Shown here piece after piece: positions 33,560 to 47,810 of a DNA stretch of 64,000 nucleotides. This stretch comes from Chiridota heheva (Eukaryota > Echinodermata > Holothuroidea > Apodida > Chiridotidae): assembly GCA_020152595.1 (NCBI GenBank), contig JAIGNY010004072.1, forward strand, positions 3,404,501 to 3,468,500, written 5' to 3'. The notes under the pieces were generated by a model. It did no database searches. It was not told the DNA's origin and was given only the letters and a program-made list of their open reading frames with translations. How positions within the stretch are numbered: position 1 is the first letter of the stretch; each line of letters starts with the position of its first letter. A program made the position numbers and the translations under genes.

Positions 33560-33960
33560 TTTTCTTAGTTTTTTTTCTAAGATATTCAACTCCATATCAC
33601 CTTCTCAAAAATCAATCAAATTCCAAGACGGACACTTTTGTCAGTTTTGAGAAAAGTGGGGGCATGTTCCCCTCCCCCCTCCACCCCTTCCATTCCTACA
33701 CTTATGTTTCAAACTCCATACTACTTGTCTTCAAAGCATTGGAACTTCTCATAATTAAATAAACTCCAAGAGGGGCACTTTTGTCATTTTTAAGAAAGGT
33801 GAAAGCACATTTACCGCCCCCTCCCCACCCAGCTCCTATACCTATGTCTCAACCCTATATTACTTGCTTTCAAAGCATTGCAGCTTCTTAAATATAATAT
33901 AAATTTCTGAAATGGGCACTTTTGTAATTTTTCAGAAAAGTGGGAGAATATAAAGGTCAT
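33560..33960. repeat. 144-bp tandem repeat, about 2.7 units
   Basis: GGGCACTTTTGTCATTTTTA-type landmarks lie at about 33,630, 33,774 and 33,918. Confidence 0.85.
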
Positions 33961-34049
33961 GTGTGTGTGATCTGTGGGTAATAAGCACAAATTTGTAACA
34001 TCAAAGTTCACTTCTGACATAGGTTTTTAAATCCTACTTACATACTGTA

Positions 34050-34200
34050 TGTTTTACAGAAAGCACTACGGGGTCCTGGATTAGGGCCCCATAGTGCAAG
34101 AAGACCTCATGGTGTATTACAGAAATTTACATAGGGCCTCATAGTGCTACTTGTATCAGCACACGCACACACATACATACACATGCCAGCATGACAAGAT
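34050..34200. repeat. Right edge of the GGGTCCT satellite locus
   Basis: GCACTACGGGGTCCTGGATT, GGGCCCCATAGTGCAAG and GGGCCTCATAGTGCTA occur in both orientations, followed by an ACACATACATACACATG simple repeat. This resembles the left edge at 25.8-26.2 kb. Confidence 0.6.
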
Positions 34201-34249
34201 AGGGTCCTTATGCTATCACATCGGAACCAAAAAAAAAATATTAAAAACA

Positions 34250-37200
34250 AAAAGTAAGCTGTCATTTTGTGTACAGTAGATTTCTATAGATACAGTTATT
34301 CAGTGCCAAACAATGTCAATACAGTATTGTAGCTGTCACAATGGAACAATACTATAGCTCTGAATACCAAAGACTTAGGACAACTAAGTACTGTATGCTG
34401 GTGGGACTCCCTTCTTGGTACAGCATTTACCTGAATACATCATGCGGATCAACCTGAATGCATCATGCGTATCAAGCTAAATGCATCATGCGAATTAATG
34501 TTAGACAATAAAATAGTATTCCATAAAATTTCTTTAAAAGTAAAAGATTACTCATAATATTGCATTTCTGTCAAGATGATTAAAAGAAATGCTATTTTCA
34601 CCCCAATTGATAATCCTATAATAGAAGTTATTTTCCAAATTCACTGCTGGCCTGAGAATCACTAATCTAATATTGCACAGTTGGGAACATGACCTTGCTA
34701 TATGACCGTTACTGCAATATTATTAATTTCTGAGGCCTTGACCCGGAAGTTCAAATTGAGCATTTTATGGTTTTATCACTCCCGAATGAATTCGGATAAT
34801 ACAAATTGCTGTAACTTCTGCAGTTTCAATGTTCGTCACTACAGGAGAAGATTAAATGATGTACAAGACATTTTTTCGAGTTAAATCAAGATCCAAGCAT
34901 TTTAGTCTCGTAAAGTTCCCAAAATAAAGATTTATCGTGGCCCATTTTGAGATAATCTTTAAAAAGGTAAGATTTGTCAATATTTTTCTGATCTGTGATA
35001 GTCACTTTTCCTCATAGCAGACAACTTTTTTTAGGCTCAGTATGCTTTATAAAGTGAACTATTAGTGTCGTCAAATCTAAGCCACTTACAAGTACTTCTA
35101 GGAATGAAAATGCTCAGGAAAAATGCCAGTCCAAATTCTCATTTAAACCTAATTTCCTTCCTAACATGATAAGGTGTGGCTTTTTCGTAACACTAGTTTG
35201 TTATTATGGCAAAGCATTGAGACATAGAACAGAATTATGCAAAATAAAATTAATTTGGTTGCACGATTATTGACAGAGCTTACGGATTTACACAAATGAT
35301 ATTCTTGTTACCGTTATCCACAATTTTGGATTTGCTGGTGGTACTAGGTTAAGACTTACCAAAGAATGATCTGTTTATGCACCAAATATTTAGGCCCTAA
35401 GTTAGGCCTAAGCCTAGTGGCACTGGCAGTAGGCATACTAGGTCTAGTACTAAGGCCTACTACTAGGGCCTATTACTGTAGTATGACCCAAATTTGTTAC
35501 CCACCTTAGCGAAGTCGGACAAAATTGTTATTCAAAAAAGTCCATTTTTGTGATTGATGAGTACAGAGTAGGCATATGAAGGTGCATGAGAGACATAAGG
35601 CCTAGATCATGGCCATACCTTAAAAACCATGTAGGCCTAAGCTTATTCCATTGATTGCCTTACTCAGACCAATAACTGAATAGTCCTGCTTAGAAGTTAG
35701 ACTAGACCAGTACTATTATGAGTTACCCTATAAAATAATTTGCAACATAGGGCCTACCGGCAGTTGACTACATCAATTATTACATAACAGAACTTCAGCA
35801 GACAAAAACTGATCCAAGTGAATGCTGGAAATGGCAGTTCCATAAATATAATATATAAAGCATACATTCACAGCCCGCATCATCCTGTGTTAGATTGCCC
35901 TTAGTATTGATATTCTTACTAAAATCTTACTTTATGATTGATATTCTTAGTATTTTAAAATGTAAACATATAACATTAATAATAATTTGCTAAGTTCTAA
36001 TTTTAATCATTCTTTTTGTGTAACATTCTTGAGAGCAACTGCCGATTCTAACACAATTTAGAAATTATAGTAGTATGTGCCTTAAGTTTGCGTGTCCCGA
36101 AGTGTTGAAAATTTGTTAATATTTACTGTCTTCTCTGGTATGTCCTAACTACAGTAACAGTTTAATATACTGTAGTCCTACTAAGTTTCTTGGAGTAGTC
36201 ATAATCATACTCAAATAATTTCAACTATGAAATATTTGAAAATTATTATGTCATCTTTGACATGAAAAACAAAACTTGTGTCAACTTCTGAAATTGTCAT
36301 GCAGATGCAATGCAGGCTGCACAGTTACAAAATAGTATGACCCTTAACATTGCATCGTGGTACTGTTAATGAATGTTGTTTATTTGTTTACATTTTCACA
36401 AGTTATTTTTTTGTCAAAAATGTGCTAATATACTTTTGGATCACAGATATAAGACATAACACAGAAAAACATAATATAAAACTGATATTGGTTTTGAACT
36501 TAAGTTTGCAGTACCCAATCATACATTGTATATTTGTTTACCTTACACAACACCTTGATATAAAAGTTTAAGAAATGTTAATTAGTTTAAATTACAACAA
36601 AATGTTTTTTGTTTGTTCCCAAAACAATTTTATCAAAATTCTGGCATGTTGAAAAGTTAAGCACATAGGTTTGTAGGTAGAGCTGTTTTTCTTAGTTGAT
36701 TTGAAGCATACTCTTTATCATTATCTGGCAGCCATTATCATTATCAGATCCCTAGCTTTGCTGTTGCACAGGGAGAATCCCGCCCTGCCCCTCTGATGGC
36801 CCGCCCATCCCCTGGGGGTCCACCCTGCCCTCAGAAAAAAATGTAACAAATCATTTTATTTTTTTATAGATTTGTTGTTTTTTTATTTACTTAATAATCT
36901 TATTAAATCTTATAAATGAATATCTTACATGGATACAGAACACAGAATGATAGCATAGTAAGCAATTGTCCTGTTTGGCTAATGACTGGTCCTTATCAAT
37001 CAAGAGGTATGATTATAGCTAAAATCCCAGAACTTCTTCACCAGGGGCTTGATCCTTAAGGGGCCCCTGGACTACATATGGAAAAGACGCAGTGGTTTAC
37101 ACGCATCAATGTGCCCCTCAATAAGTCTAGCACCCTGCCCCATTTTTAAAATCAAGCTAGGGGTCTGTGGTTAGACCAATATAGAGCATTAATGCAGAAA

Positions 37201-40200
37201 TAAGTGTATATATTAATTTTTGTCTGAGTGAGAAACAAGCTACAGTACTATACACTATTTGGATGTTCTTGTTGTCAGTCTTGTTCTCACTTCAGAACTG
37301 ATATCATTTGAAGCATTTTATGCTTGTTGTTCTACATTGCAGATTTGTGATTATTTCATGCTTTCACAGGCCCCATAAACCCATCTTATAGTATATGCAG
37401 ATCTAAAAACTTGTTTTTTCTTTAGCAATACTGAGAAAGACAACAAACTTAATTAACTCTGTTGATTCTCAGTTTGGCTCCTTATATACAGTATACAGTA
37501 TACAAAGCAGTGTTCTGTTGACAGGACTTTACAGTAACATTACGTACCATCTTCAAAAATCTTGTCATTACAGTTCATTTATTGTCATATTGTTTTTGTA
37601 TATTGAAAAGAGTATAAATTGGGTGTAGTTTTGTTCCATATGGAGTGTTACTCTCTTTTATAGTTCTGCTATCATATTGTAGCCATTTTTCTCACCTTCA
37701 TACATTCATTCTTACTTAAGAAAGCTAACAATTGATTTGTACACAAAATGCCTTCATGCATGTTGCTCTAAGGCCCCTATACTGTATATCTAGAAATAAC
37801 AAATCATATTCATTTCAGAACAGTGTATATTAGGAGAAAAAGATTTAAGATTTCTAACTTAAATCCTGATTTTTGCAACCCAGAATATAAGAAGGGTCAA
37901 TGTTTACATTGTTAAAATGCTGTCTTATCTACTTAATATTACTCTTTGTGCTACTTGCAAAAATATTTGAATTCTGCTTCTGCTCAAACACTGAAAGAGC
38001 TCATAACTTCAATCAAAAAACACGTTTGGTCAAAACAATTAGTATAGCAAAACCTAAATGATTTGCATTGCAAAACCTTCACAAGTTTTTTTTATACCTC
38101 ACATGTCATATTGTTATTCATACATGTGACCTACTGTATCATATGATGTTAATTTTTTTTTCAAGTATCGAGGAAAGTACTGCAACATCACATTGTTTTG
38201 ATATTAACTTATCACTACCTTTTACTTTCCTGCAAAGATTATGGCAGAGCAACAGAGAAATAAAATGAGTACTATATTTCTAAAAGAACACATGTGCACA
38301 AATAAGTGCAGTATCAGGAATAGATCTGTATTTACGCATCAGTCATTTACATGTAGCTTGCATGGAAACTACAGCAACACCAACTAAAGAAGAATGCTGT
38401 GACTGACAGTGATACAGCATCGAATAATGTCTTCATCCATACTGTTTTTTTACAGCATACTTCATACATGATAAAATAAGATAAGTGTTTATACAATATG
38501 TGAAATATTGTTTCATGAGATGATTCTTTAATATTATATCTTTCTTTGTTTTACCTGCAGTAATGAATTGGATCAGTACATTTTGATATTGGAGCAGTGT
38601 AAGACATGGATATGGGTACCACAATATATCTTTGCATCAACAGAAAAGGTAAACAAGATGCAGATAGTTTAATGTCTTATGCAAACTATCATTATTGGTC
38701 CTTTAGAAAACTTAACTTAGAAAAAGTAAAGTGCCATGTAACTGGTTAATTGTCAATATTTACCATCTTTAACAATGATGTTATTATTATAAAACAATAA
38801 TTAATTTGTATAGTGCAAAATCATGTTAAGCATTTTTATGCACTGTACAAAGAGAAAATGATGGGGAGGAGAAGGAAAATAAGTAGAACTTTTTAAGGAT
38901 TCTTTTAGAATATTGAAGAGATTTTTTGTCCATTTTCTGACACCAAAGTGAGGCATTGATTTGTTAATATCAAATAGTCTTTTATTTGTTGTAGACACAT
39001 ACTTCATAAGGCTCTCATAAAAGACTAGTGGCATCTAGAACATTTACCATACAGTTTGGTGCAAAAAAAAATTGACAAGGAAGTCTGTTAAAAAAGCATA
39101 TTTAGTTTATACAAACAGCAAATCAAAATTTGAGCTTTATTAGGTATGTGTAATATGTGATTTTGTACTGTAATGCAGTATGATATAAAATATTTTTAGA
39201 GTAATATATTGTCTTTTTCCTCTATTGACCGAAAGATAATTTCTTTTTCCTGTGGAATATGGCAAAGAAAAAACAAAGCTAGTTGCTTTCTTTAAAACTA
39301 TTGTAGATTACAATTTTGAAGAAAAAAAAAGGAAATGAAGGGCTGTTCCACCCATGAGACAACCAACACTTTGTATTTGTGTAAACAATTATTTGTTGGT
39401 TCTTTCATAAAGCTTTAAAATACTTAATTTAAAACTAAAATTAATTTACATCATTAACTGATGTCTGATCCTTAAAAGCAAACCTATAAAGCTTGCTCAG
39501 ATGTAAAATGCAATATACCTGTAGTCCAAATCAAAGTTTAAAAGTTTACGAATGGTTAGGTAAAAAGCTTTATGTAATTCTTTATATTTCCTTCCTAAAT
39601 TTTAGTTCTTACAAGCAACTGTCCTAAGATGAATTTGATTTTTTTTTTTTTTTTTTTTTTTATAGTTTTGTCAACATTTGGTTTTACTTCACAAATTGGT
39701 GAGTTGTTGTTTTCACGATTTTCATCCTTTTTTGTATCGGTCGGTTATCAATTTTATCATGGTTTTTTATTTTTCATAGGCTGTTGTGCGAAAAGTAGTG
39801 CTCACATTGTGTCATAAAACGATGTCGTTAATTCTTAAAAGTCGTATCTTTTATCATGCATCCATACGATAAACATGTGTTCTTCGGTTTTAGAGCAAAT
39901 TGCTCTGATCTAGAGCAGAGATTAAATGAAATTCATCACTTGAATTCAAATTCATTGTCACGTGATTTTGATTAAAGTTTTCAGGTCAATTGAGGTCATG
40001 TTTCTGACTGGCACAGCAATGATACACATATCACTGTGTATAATCATATTTTTTAACCAAATTTATTCAAATTTTTAATGTAAAAACACTTCTAATTTGA
40101 ATAATTCAAGAATAATTGTCATGCTGTAATGGAAAAACCAGAAACTACATTTTGACTCTCTTTTTAATCATTTGATTTGAAATCTCTGTTTGAGACTCCC

Positions 40201-42192
40201 AAGCACCAAAGTTAAATTTAACAATGTTTTAAACCTCCTGACTAGCAATACGCCACATCACAGACACAGCAAACTTTCAATCAAAATTACAAATTCAGTC
40301 TGTTATGATGAAGAAAAATGATCTTAACATATTCATCATTTCACAAATCTGATGACTGTTTTGTTTGGACTGATTAATGATTGACATTTCTGTTTAAGTG
40401 ATATTCAAATATTGCACACGGCAAAGTTTCAAAATATATTAACAAGCTTACAGGTTGTTTATTCTTTTCTGCTTTTTCAAAATATATTAACCAGCTTACA
40501 GGTTGTTTATTCTTTTCTGCTTTTTCTATAGAAAATTTTCACAATTTCAATGTACACTTAAATAACCATTCTGTGAAATAATTTGAATTTTTGCTACTTC
40601 TTGGAACAAGTGGCAAGTTTAAAATCTAGCTCTAAGGCTTGTGTAAGGTTGAATCACATCTGTACTACAAATGGGGCAATTTTGTTTGAAGGAAGAAATC
40701 ACAATCATTATCGCCAGCAAAGAAGAGTGTATTCTGCATTCCACTGGTTGTTTCAGACTGGTGATTGGATAATTATACCATGCACAAGGAGATTCTCTAT
40801 TGGACTATGATAAAAAGTCTAGTCCTTAAGTCTTAGATCCCTAGCATACATATTATTTTATTTCTCAATAAGTAAAATAAATCACAGCAGAGTACATTCT
40901 CAATTAAGTCCAATCAATCTTTTTATATTTTCTAGTAATCAGTTGATTTACCTACTGTATTCCAGGATGTTATGAAGAAAAAAAAACCCACTTGTAACAT
41001 TCCTAGTCAAGTCAGTATGTACTGCACTACCTGATCCACATACAATGCATGAACTTTTGAAATTATGCCTTCTATGGAACACATGCTATTCAATTCTTAA
41101 AAAAATGCCCCTAGAGAAAATCAAATTCTTCAGCAAACTCTATTTGATTAATTGTAATGCCAGAAAATCCACACCTCTCAACATAACAGTTCGAGTACTG
41201 TAGGTAGAAAGCTTTTTAGTGCATCATCTGTTGCTATCCCTTACAGAAATATTGCACAGATCACATCATACTGTATATTACGGTACAGTTTTATGCAGGG
41301 GCAAGCGAGATCATTTGAATTGTGCCACTGAAATTTTTCAAAATCATGAAAAAAGCTAGTTTAATACTGTAGTAAGTTCTACAGAAGGCAGGTCGGAAAA
41401 TTATGTGCACACATGGAATTTTCCCCCCTGGGAAACAATCATATTCACATTTACAGAGCACATAAACAGGTTATTGAATAAAACTTACATATAGTCAGGT
41501 CCCTCGCACACTTTGGGGAAACATACAATTTTTTGATGAAAAACAGAGAATACTAAAATTACTCAGGAAATTCACCCAAGATCGATAAATGCTGCTCCAG
41601 TTTTTAATGTAAAACAAATCCTTTGAAGTTTCAGAATTCAGCTATACTGTATGTATGAGCAACAATGACTGATCAAAGGTTTAACTGTACGGCTCCGCAG
41701 TAACAATGCTCCTCAAAGATCATAAACTTCAGCAAACATATATAACATTAAAATATCTAACATTCGAACAGTCCTGTTGACCTACATGAATATCATATTT
41801 ACCATGACATATAAAATGATCTGATGGCTCACCTTGACCTAGCAAAACAGAATCAACAAGCTCCTCAAAAAATTCTTCTTGTAAACACCCTCAGCGTGTA
41901 AAGATATGTAACAATCTTGATAAATCAGCTCTTAGTTATTCCTGATAATCCAGAATCTGAATGAGTTGAAGCCTAAAGTTCACTGACTGACATCTAACAT
42001 CTGACAACTTGTTCCACTATCCTTGAACTCAGTGATGAGCACACTGTTCTTTCAATGTCCATATTTAGGCAACTAATATTTCCATTTTTATTCCAGACCT
42101 GAGAAAAAATAAGAGATTAACCAATTAATCTATATATTGGTCTAAAAGCGAATGTTATTATTACTAGTGAATTTAATCATCATTGAGGCTGA
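34250..42192. other. Long stretch with few features
   Basis: AT-rich. AGGCCTA words cluster at 35,390-35,770 and a T-run lies at about 39,639-39,661. Scattered open frames of 60-77 codons show no motifs. A donor-like GTAAGA at 34,968 after a plus-strand open stretch could mark an untranslated exon but has no support. The 48-bp duplication at 40,427 is listed separately. Confidence 0.45.
40427..40526. repeat. 48-bp direct duplication
   Basis: TTTCAAAATATATTAACAAG through TTCTTTTCTGCTTTT occurs twice in tandem, with one substitution seen. Confidence 0.92.
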
Positions 42193-42195
42193 TAA

Positions 42196-42432
42196 GGAAA
42201 GGTTCACAATTCCAACTGCCCAGACGTGACGTGGCCAGTGATGACATCTTCAGTGCACATATACTATGCACTTTTTTCTATATATGTACTAAAAACCATT
42301 TGTATAGCAAAATCACTATATATATATTCGTAGTAACCATCTGACCATGTAAGACTCAGAGCATTCAAAAAATGGCTTGCGGGCTGCAACTTCACTGGCC
42401 ATTTCTAGGCAGTTGGAATTGTGAGTCTTTCC
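42196..42432. mobile_element. Harbinger-like MITE (237 bp) with TAA target duplication
   Basis: Inverted ends are GGAAAGGTTCACAATTCCAA and TTGGAATTGTGAGTCTTTCC. TAA lies at both borders (42,193-42,195 and 42,433-42,435). A 3-bp TWA target is characteristic of PIF/Harbinger elements. Confidence 0.8.
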
Positions 42433-43244
42433 TAATGAAGGAACCAAAAAGTACAGAACATAAAGAATCACATAATAGCATTTCAGATACAGTACATTCA
42501 ATCTCTTTGTACTAGTATTCACAGATTTGATGAAGAGTTATTAGTGGTTCAATTAGAACAACTATAACACAAAATGTAGATACTGTATGTTCATGTTTTT
42601 TCTCCTTCTTAATATGAGAATGAGTTTTGATCAATATCTGTCTTTTTATCTTTAGATTTTTCATCCATTCATGTACAGATAACATTTAAAATGACTACAA
42701 TGTTTCAGATGAGATTTGAAAAGCCATAAAGTGCAGCAGAAAATAATCATTGATCAAAATTTTTGAATTTTACAGCACAAAATGTAGTAAAAGAAAGTTC
42801 CCCTAAACAATGGGAGTGCAGTACGTATACTGTAGTAAGATGACTGTAAGCTGGGGTGAACTGGCAAAAATGATTCCACCAAACCAGGTGCAGGACCGGC
42901 CTCCAATTTTGAGAAGACCAGCCCACATTATATTTATTTACATGCAACCATGGTTAACAAAAATGTAGGGCCTTACTACAGTGGTTTACCTTATGTAGTA
43001 TTGGCTGCAGGTATTTGACAATGTAATTAAATCAAAAATGCATGTTGTGATGAATCATAGAACCACTTTAATGTAATCTCATATAGTAAAATATATACAA
43101 AGGTTAAGAAGGCATGTTTTGTGTTTACATCACTAATGTGCATGTTTGTAAATAACTTAACATATATACTGATGATTGATTTTCTACTATGTCTTACTTT
43201 AAATTGTTATAGCTATACTTCTTGACTGTAAATAAAGCTGTTTA
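42433..43244. other. No feature recognised
   Basis: AT-rich, unique-looking sequence. Confidence 0.5.
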
Positions 43245-44130
43245 TATATAAATGAACTCAATGAGTGAAGGTTTATGTGAATTTATCCAAGTCTGCACAA
43301 CATCTGGAACATTTTTGCATGCGTTGTTAGTCAACGTCGCTTGACAGTACAACAGTATCTCTTTCATCAGTGCGCTCTTGTTTGCCAAACAGTTAATTAT
43401 TGATTGAGGCTCAATCACTAGTATGTCTACCTCTGACCTCATGACCATTAATGCATCCAGTCTCTGCTAGGTCATAAACTTCAATGAAGTTTTTCTCACA
43501 TGTCACCTGGGTTACAGATAGGGTCAGAACTAGCTTGTAAGCCAAACCAAAGTCCTTCAACATGGAACTCTGTCAATATTTTGTTACACACACTATACAA
43601 TTATTGCAGTGTTGTTACTTCATTTCATCTTGAATTTTTCTTTTCTTCTCAAGTTCTCCATCAACCTCCCAAAAGAACATTCTGACATTACAGTACACAT
43701 GCATTCCTCTGTGCTTGAATCATCTCATAGTCATCAAGTCGCTGATGTTTTAGCCTATCCCATCTTGATGTTAGATTCGTCAGCTCTTCTTGGAGGCTGG
43801 CATGAGTGACATATTCATCGAAATAAGACAAACACTCACTTATGGCTCATTGCTGAAATCGGAACACCTTTCTGACTAATTTCTCTGGCAGTTCTGTGGA
43901 TCTAGTAATACCAAATCACAATATAGGTCCTTGTTTTGGTGTACCGTTCTTCTATGGCTACACAGACGGCATCAAAGACTTGATTGTGCACCTTCACCTC
44001 AAAACTCCTCCTCTGGTATCCTCTCCTTCTTCATCTGACATTTTTTTCAGCGCCATATGCATTTCACTGGCAGTCTGTCTTGAATTTGGATCTTCTTATT
44101 ATTCAGCACCTCCTTACCATCTCCATATCA
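43245..44130 (-). pseudogene. Decayed hAT transposase fragment
   Basis: Pieces in different minus-strand frames appear in the order of a hAT/ZMYM-type transposase: KVHNQVFDAVCVAIEERYTK near 43,990, DLVLLDPQNLPEKLVRK, then EELTNLTSRWDRLKHQR, then QRLDALMVMRSEVDILV and IINCLANKSALMKEILL (C-terminal dimerisation region) at about 43,450-43,350. Stops and frameshifts separate them. Family identity rests on general resemblance. Confidence 0.55.
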
Positions 44131-44744
44131 ATTTCCGACATTCTAAACAACTACAGTAACATTAGTCCATCCAAGTCTGATATGACCACTGTGACCAGGG
44201 TCCAAAGAGGAGATACATGTACTGCCCGGCCAAACCCATATATGGTTGTAATTCAAGAATGCACCATACAGAAGTAGGCCACCAAATCTATATTCAATCA
44301 AGATTTATGCCAAATTTTGACATTAAGTGTGTGCAGGGGAAGGGCTGAACGTGTGTCTACAGAGAGAAAATTTTCACCCCAAAGCAATGATCATAATGGA
44401 TGACACCACTTATCATGAAAGGCCCTACAGTAAATTTATACATTTATACATAAATTTATACATCTCGTATAAAGGAATGTTTTCTGCGTTGGTAATTTGT
44501 TCCTCTATACAGTTCCCTACTTAATTCTCATTTAAAACTTTACTTTCTGCTTAAGATCAACCCCTGTAGATTGTTATCATGAATTACTCCAAAATATGAC
44601 TGCCTGGTATTAGGATTATCTGATAAGATGTTTGGTGAGGCTGATAAGATTAGGTCCAATCTAGCTCTGAATTAAACTGCACTTCTGGATTCATAAATTT
44701 GCCTCAAGAGATTCATATGCCCTGAACATCTAAGGCTCAGTTGT
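44131..44744. other. No feature recognised
   Basis: AT-rich. Confidence 0.5.
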
Positions 44745-44990
44745 AGGCCTTCTGGCTAGCAACAGCCATTGGGCAGGCTGCTGTAGCCCCAGAGGCTGGC
44801 CATGCACTGAACCCAATGGGACAGCCTCTGGCCAGCCTCAATCCCATTGTAATGGCCTGTGGCCCTCCTCAACCTCCCCTTGGGAGGCTGCTCCACCCAT
44901 CCTAATGGCCTACAGCTGGCCTCGGGCCCCTTTTGGGAGCCTGCATCCCACCGCTCCAGGATCGGTCGGTCAGTCCGCCCCTGACTAAAA
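44745..44990. repeat. GC-rich degenerate tandem block
   Basis: Loose repeats around GGCCAGCCTCAATCCCATTG and TGGGAGGCTGC in a locally GC-rich island. The minus strand is open but low in complexity. Confidence 0.5.
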
Positions 44991-45997
44991 GGGTTGCGAA
45001 CTTTCATGTTTTCCCCTCCATGAAGGAGAATGTATTTCCAAATGTTTCTGAAAAGTTCTAAAAAGTTAATCATGCAAGGTTCAGGCAGTAGGGCAAAACC
45101 ACATGTACTTCTTGTTGTTTGAAATAATAAGCAACAATAAAACTGAAAATGCATGGACATGTTGCAGTTTCTTCCATTCCCCTCTCCTTCTGACCAGAAA
45201 ATCTAGCTTCCTCCATGCAGCACCTCTTGAAGGCTTATTATTTCTAATAAATCTTATATGTATTTGAATAACAACCAATCTTGAATAGTCTTTCAATAAA
45301 CAGCTGGCAAGATGCTCATTATATTTCTACCATGTCAGAAAGCACCTTTAAGTTGAATCTCAAGGATATGTTTCACTACGCAGTGCAATCTTCAGACTAT
45401 CTTTAAATGCGACGTCCTTTCTGAACATGCACATGTGTGGTATTTTAACACAATTATAATAATTACAGGTTATTATGAAACATTTTATGAAAATCAACCT
45501 CATCTCTCATTGGCATACATAGATTTGAGTAATGTGTTGGCTAGTGAAGTGGCAGTCGGCAAAATCTTGTGTTTTGACCGAATACCAGCTATGTTGATAT
45601 AGGAGAAACACTATCTCTATGGTAACAGTTTAAAAATGAGATACAGGTATGACTTTGTTTTGTTTTAATGCATTGTATTGCACATATCATTTTCAAACAG
45701 AAGGCTGTCTCTATATTCGTTCCCATTAGAATAACAGGAAATCTTCTAGTGGTAATTTTGCCCTATGAATTTCTACCTACTATACATGTACCAGGGTTTG
45801 GCCCCTATGGTACCCCTTGCCACTATGCAGTGTGCAGTGCCACCAAAGTGCCCTCCTCTACACATTTTCTGATCTTGACTACCATATCTGCCAAGCCACT
45901 GCACAGCTCAGATCATGAATGCCCAGTAGAATTTGAGGTCCCAGTCCTTCCCAGCATGATAATGTTTTTTTGGGGAAAGCTACGGGGGCTTAGACCC

Positions 45998-46105
45998 ACA
46001 TCCTCCCTGTATAGCTGCATGCACCACTTACCAGACCCCAATCCTCCCTGTATAGCTGCATCCACCACTTACCAGACCCCAATCCTCCCTGTGGCTACAC
46101 CACTG
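45998..46105. repeat. 46-bp tandem repeat (about 2.3 copies) at the end of a family F-like element
   Basis: The unit is ATCCTCCCTGTATAGCTGCA followed by TCCACCACTTACCAGACCCC. It ends with GTGGCTACACCACTG, an inverted CAGTGGTGTAGCC terminus, so it is probably the right end of an element whose left end I could not place. Confidence 0.7.
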
Positions 46106-47810
46106 ATCATATATACAGATGAAATTAGTGCAGATAAATGCAATAGTCAAATTTATGTAGTGTTTAGAGAATTTCAAATTTGAGGATAACTGTTTTCAAG
46201 AGTCTTTATTGATTTTCATATCAGCTAGCAAATTTAACCTTTAGGAGTCGCAAGCTTTGTTAAGAATAACAATTTGTTTTGTTAGAGCTAGAGAATTGTC
46301 AATACATTTTTACCCCTAATACCTTCAAATCAAGAGAATCATAAAAACATTAACTGGACAGAGGTGTTCTTAAAAGAATATTTGATGCTTATATACAGTG
46401 TAGTACACACATGATCCTAAAACCAGTGGTCTGTGAAAGTGTTATACAACTTTCAAGCTTTGTGACATCATACAGTAGCTATTGTTTTTCTTGCAATCTA
46501 TTATAGACACAAACACCCCGCTTGTGTTCACATGACCTTTAATGGTACTCCACATCAGGTCACCTCCACAGCAGCTACTGTATATTATTGTTGATTTTGG
46601 TACAATATCAGTACCACACTCTTAGTACTGCAGTGAGTGACCCAAAGTTCAATTCACTCTGTTCTATTAAATATAATTTTGAGCAAGCAATCTTGTGCCA
46701 GTCAAGTTGGACAATATAAAGCAAGGAATGTATACCCTAAGCGTTTGCCAACCCCTATCATTTAAGTACAGTGATGCCCCTCTCCCTCCCCCTTTCCATC
46801 ACATTTGCATTGGGTTAGAATAATTCCTGCAGTATGCAATGACCACACAATTATACAACTTTCCGACCTTGAAACTGTTGACTCATTTAAGTTTCCAGAA
46901 CAAATTTCTGATCATTTAAAAAGTTCATGAACCCTCCAAGTAAAGAGTGGCTTACCAATCTCTCAAATTCATTAGTAAAATGATAACTCCTATTGTCATG
47001 TTCCTCATATACAGATCCTTAAAAGGTGTTTGTCAACAATGACCCTGAAATGGGAAATCAAATATTGAGGCACTCCAAATGAAGACAGACAAACACCAGC
47101 TATTTGCATAAGACCAACCACCAGAAATTTAGATATGAGATTTCACTATTATACTGTATATATTTACAAGCCTTTTCATTTGTAAAGAATGTTAAAACAA
47201 TGGCAACTAGCAATTCAGCGAATAATAAGTCACAACCATAAATTTTTTGTTTTAATCGGAGGTCTACCAAATCCTTTTTTATACTTCCATAAGTTCCAAT
47301 CATTATTTCCTATCTTCTAATTAGTTGCAGGAAGTGTTTCCAATGTACTGCGCATACAGTAACAAAAACAGGAGCACTGTCCTAAGTACCCTATTTGTTT
47401 TGTTTTGGCATAATATGTACAGTATTTCGCATCTTAACCCAGAATGTTAACACCTAAAAAGTATTTACTAACAAGGGTTTCAACCAAAATTTATAAAATG
47501 ACGCATTCTAATTTCTAATGGTGCGATATGCAAAAAAGTTCTAGGTACTAGCAATTAGTATCCTAACAATTTCAGTACAAACAGAACATAATGAGAATCT
47601 TGCAATATGATTGGAGAAAAGTTATCTGAAAAACTGTAATGTAAACTCTGAAATTCACTTGTAAAGAGGTCAGCAGATCTCCAATCCATATGAAAGGAAA
47701 AATGTTTACTTTGCCAAAAACTTACTACTGTTTTAAGTCTCTTAAAGGATCAGAATATTACAAGACGAGAAAGTTGTCACTTTCATAAGGAAATAAAAGA
47801 AATATTGCAT
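46106..47810. other. No feature recognised
   Basis: AT-rich sequence without convincing exons. Confidence 0.5.

Noticed and set aside
34702-34968. Plus-strand open stretch ending near a GTAAGA donor-like site
   Set aside because: No partner exon, no domain, and a stop precedes the donor; at most an untranslated exon.
44756-45160. 134-codon minus-strand frame in a GC-rich block
   Set aside because: Low-complexity tandem structure and no motif; GC content alone is not evidence of a gene.
45668-46183. 171-codon plus-strand frame
   Set aside because: No recognisable domain; its second half is a 46-bp tandem repeat ending in a transposon terminus.
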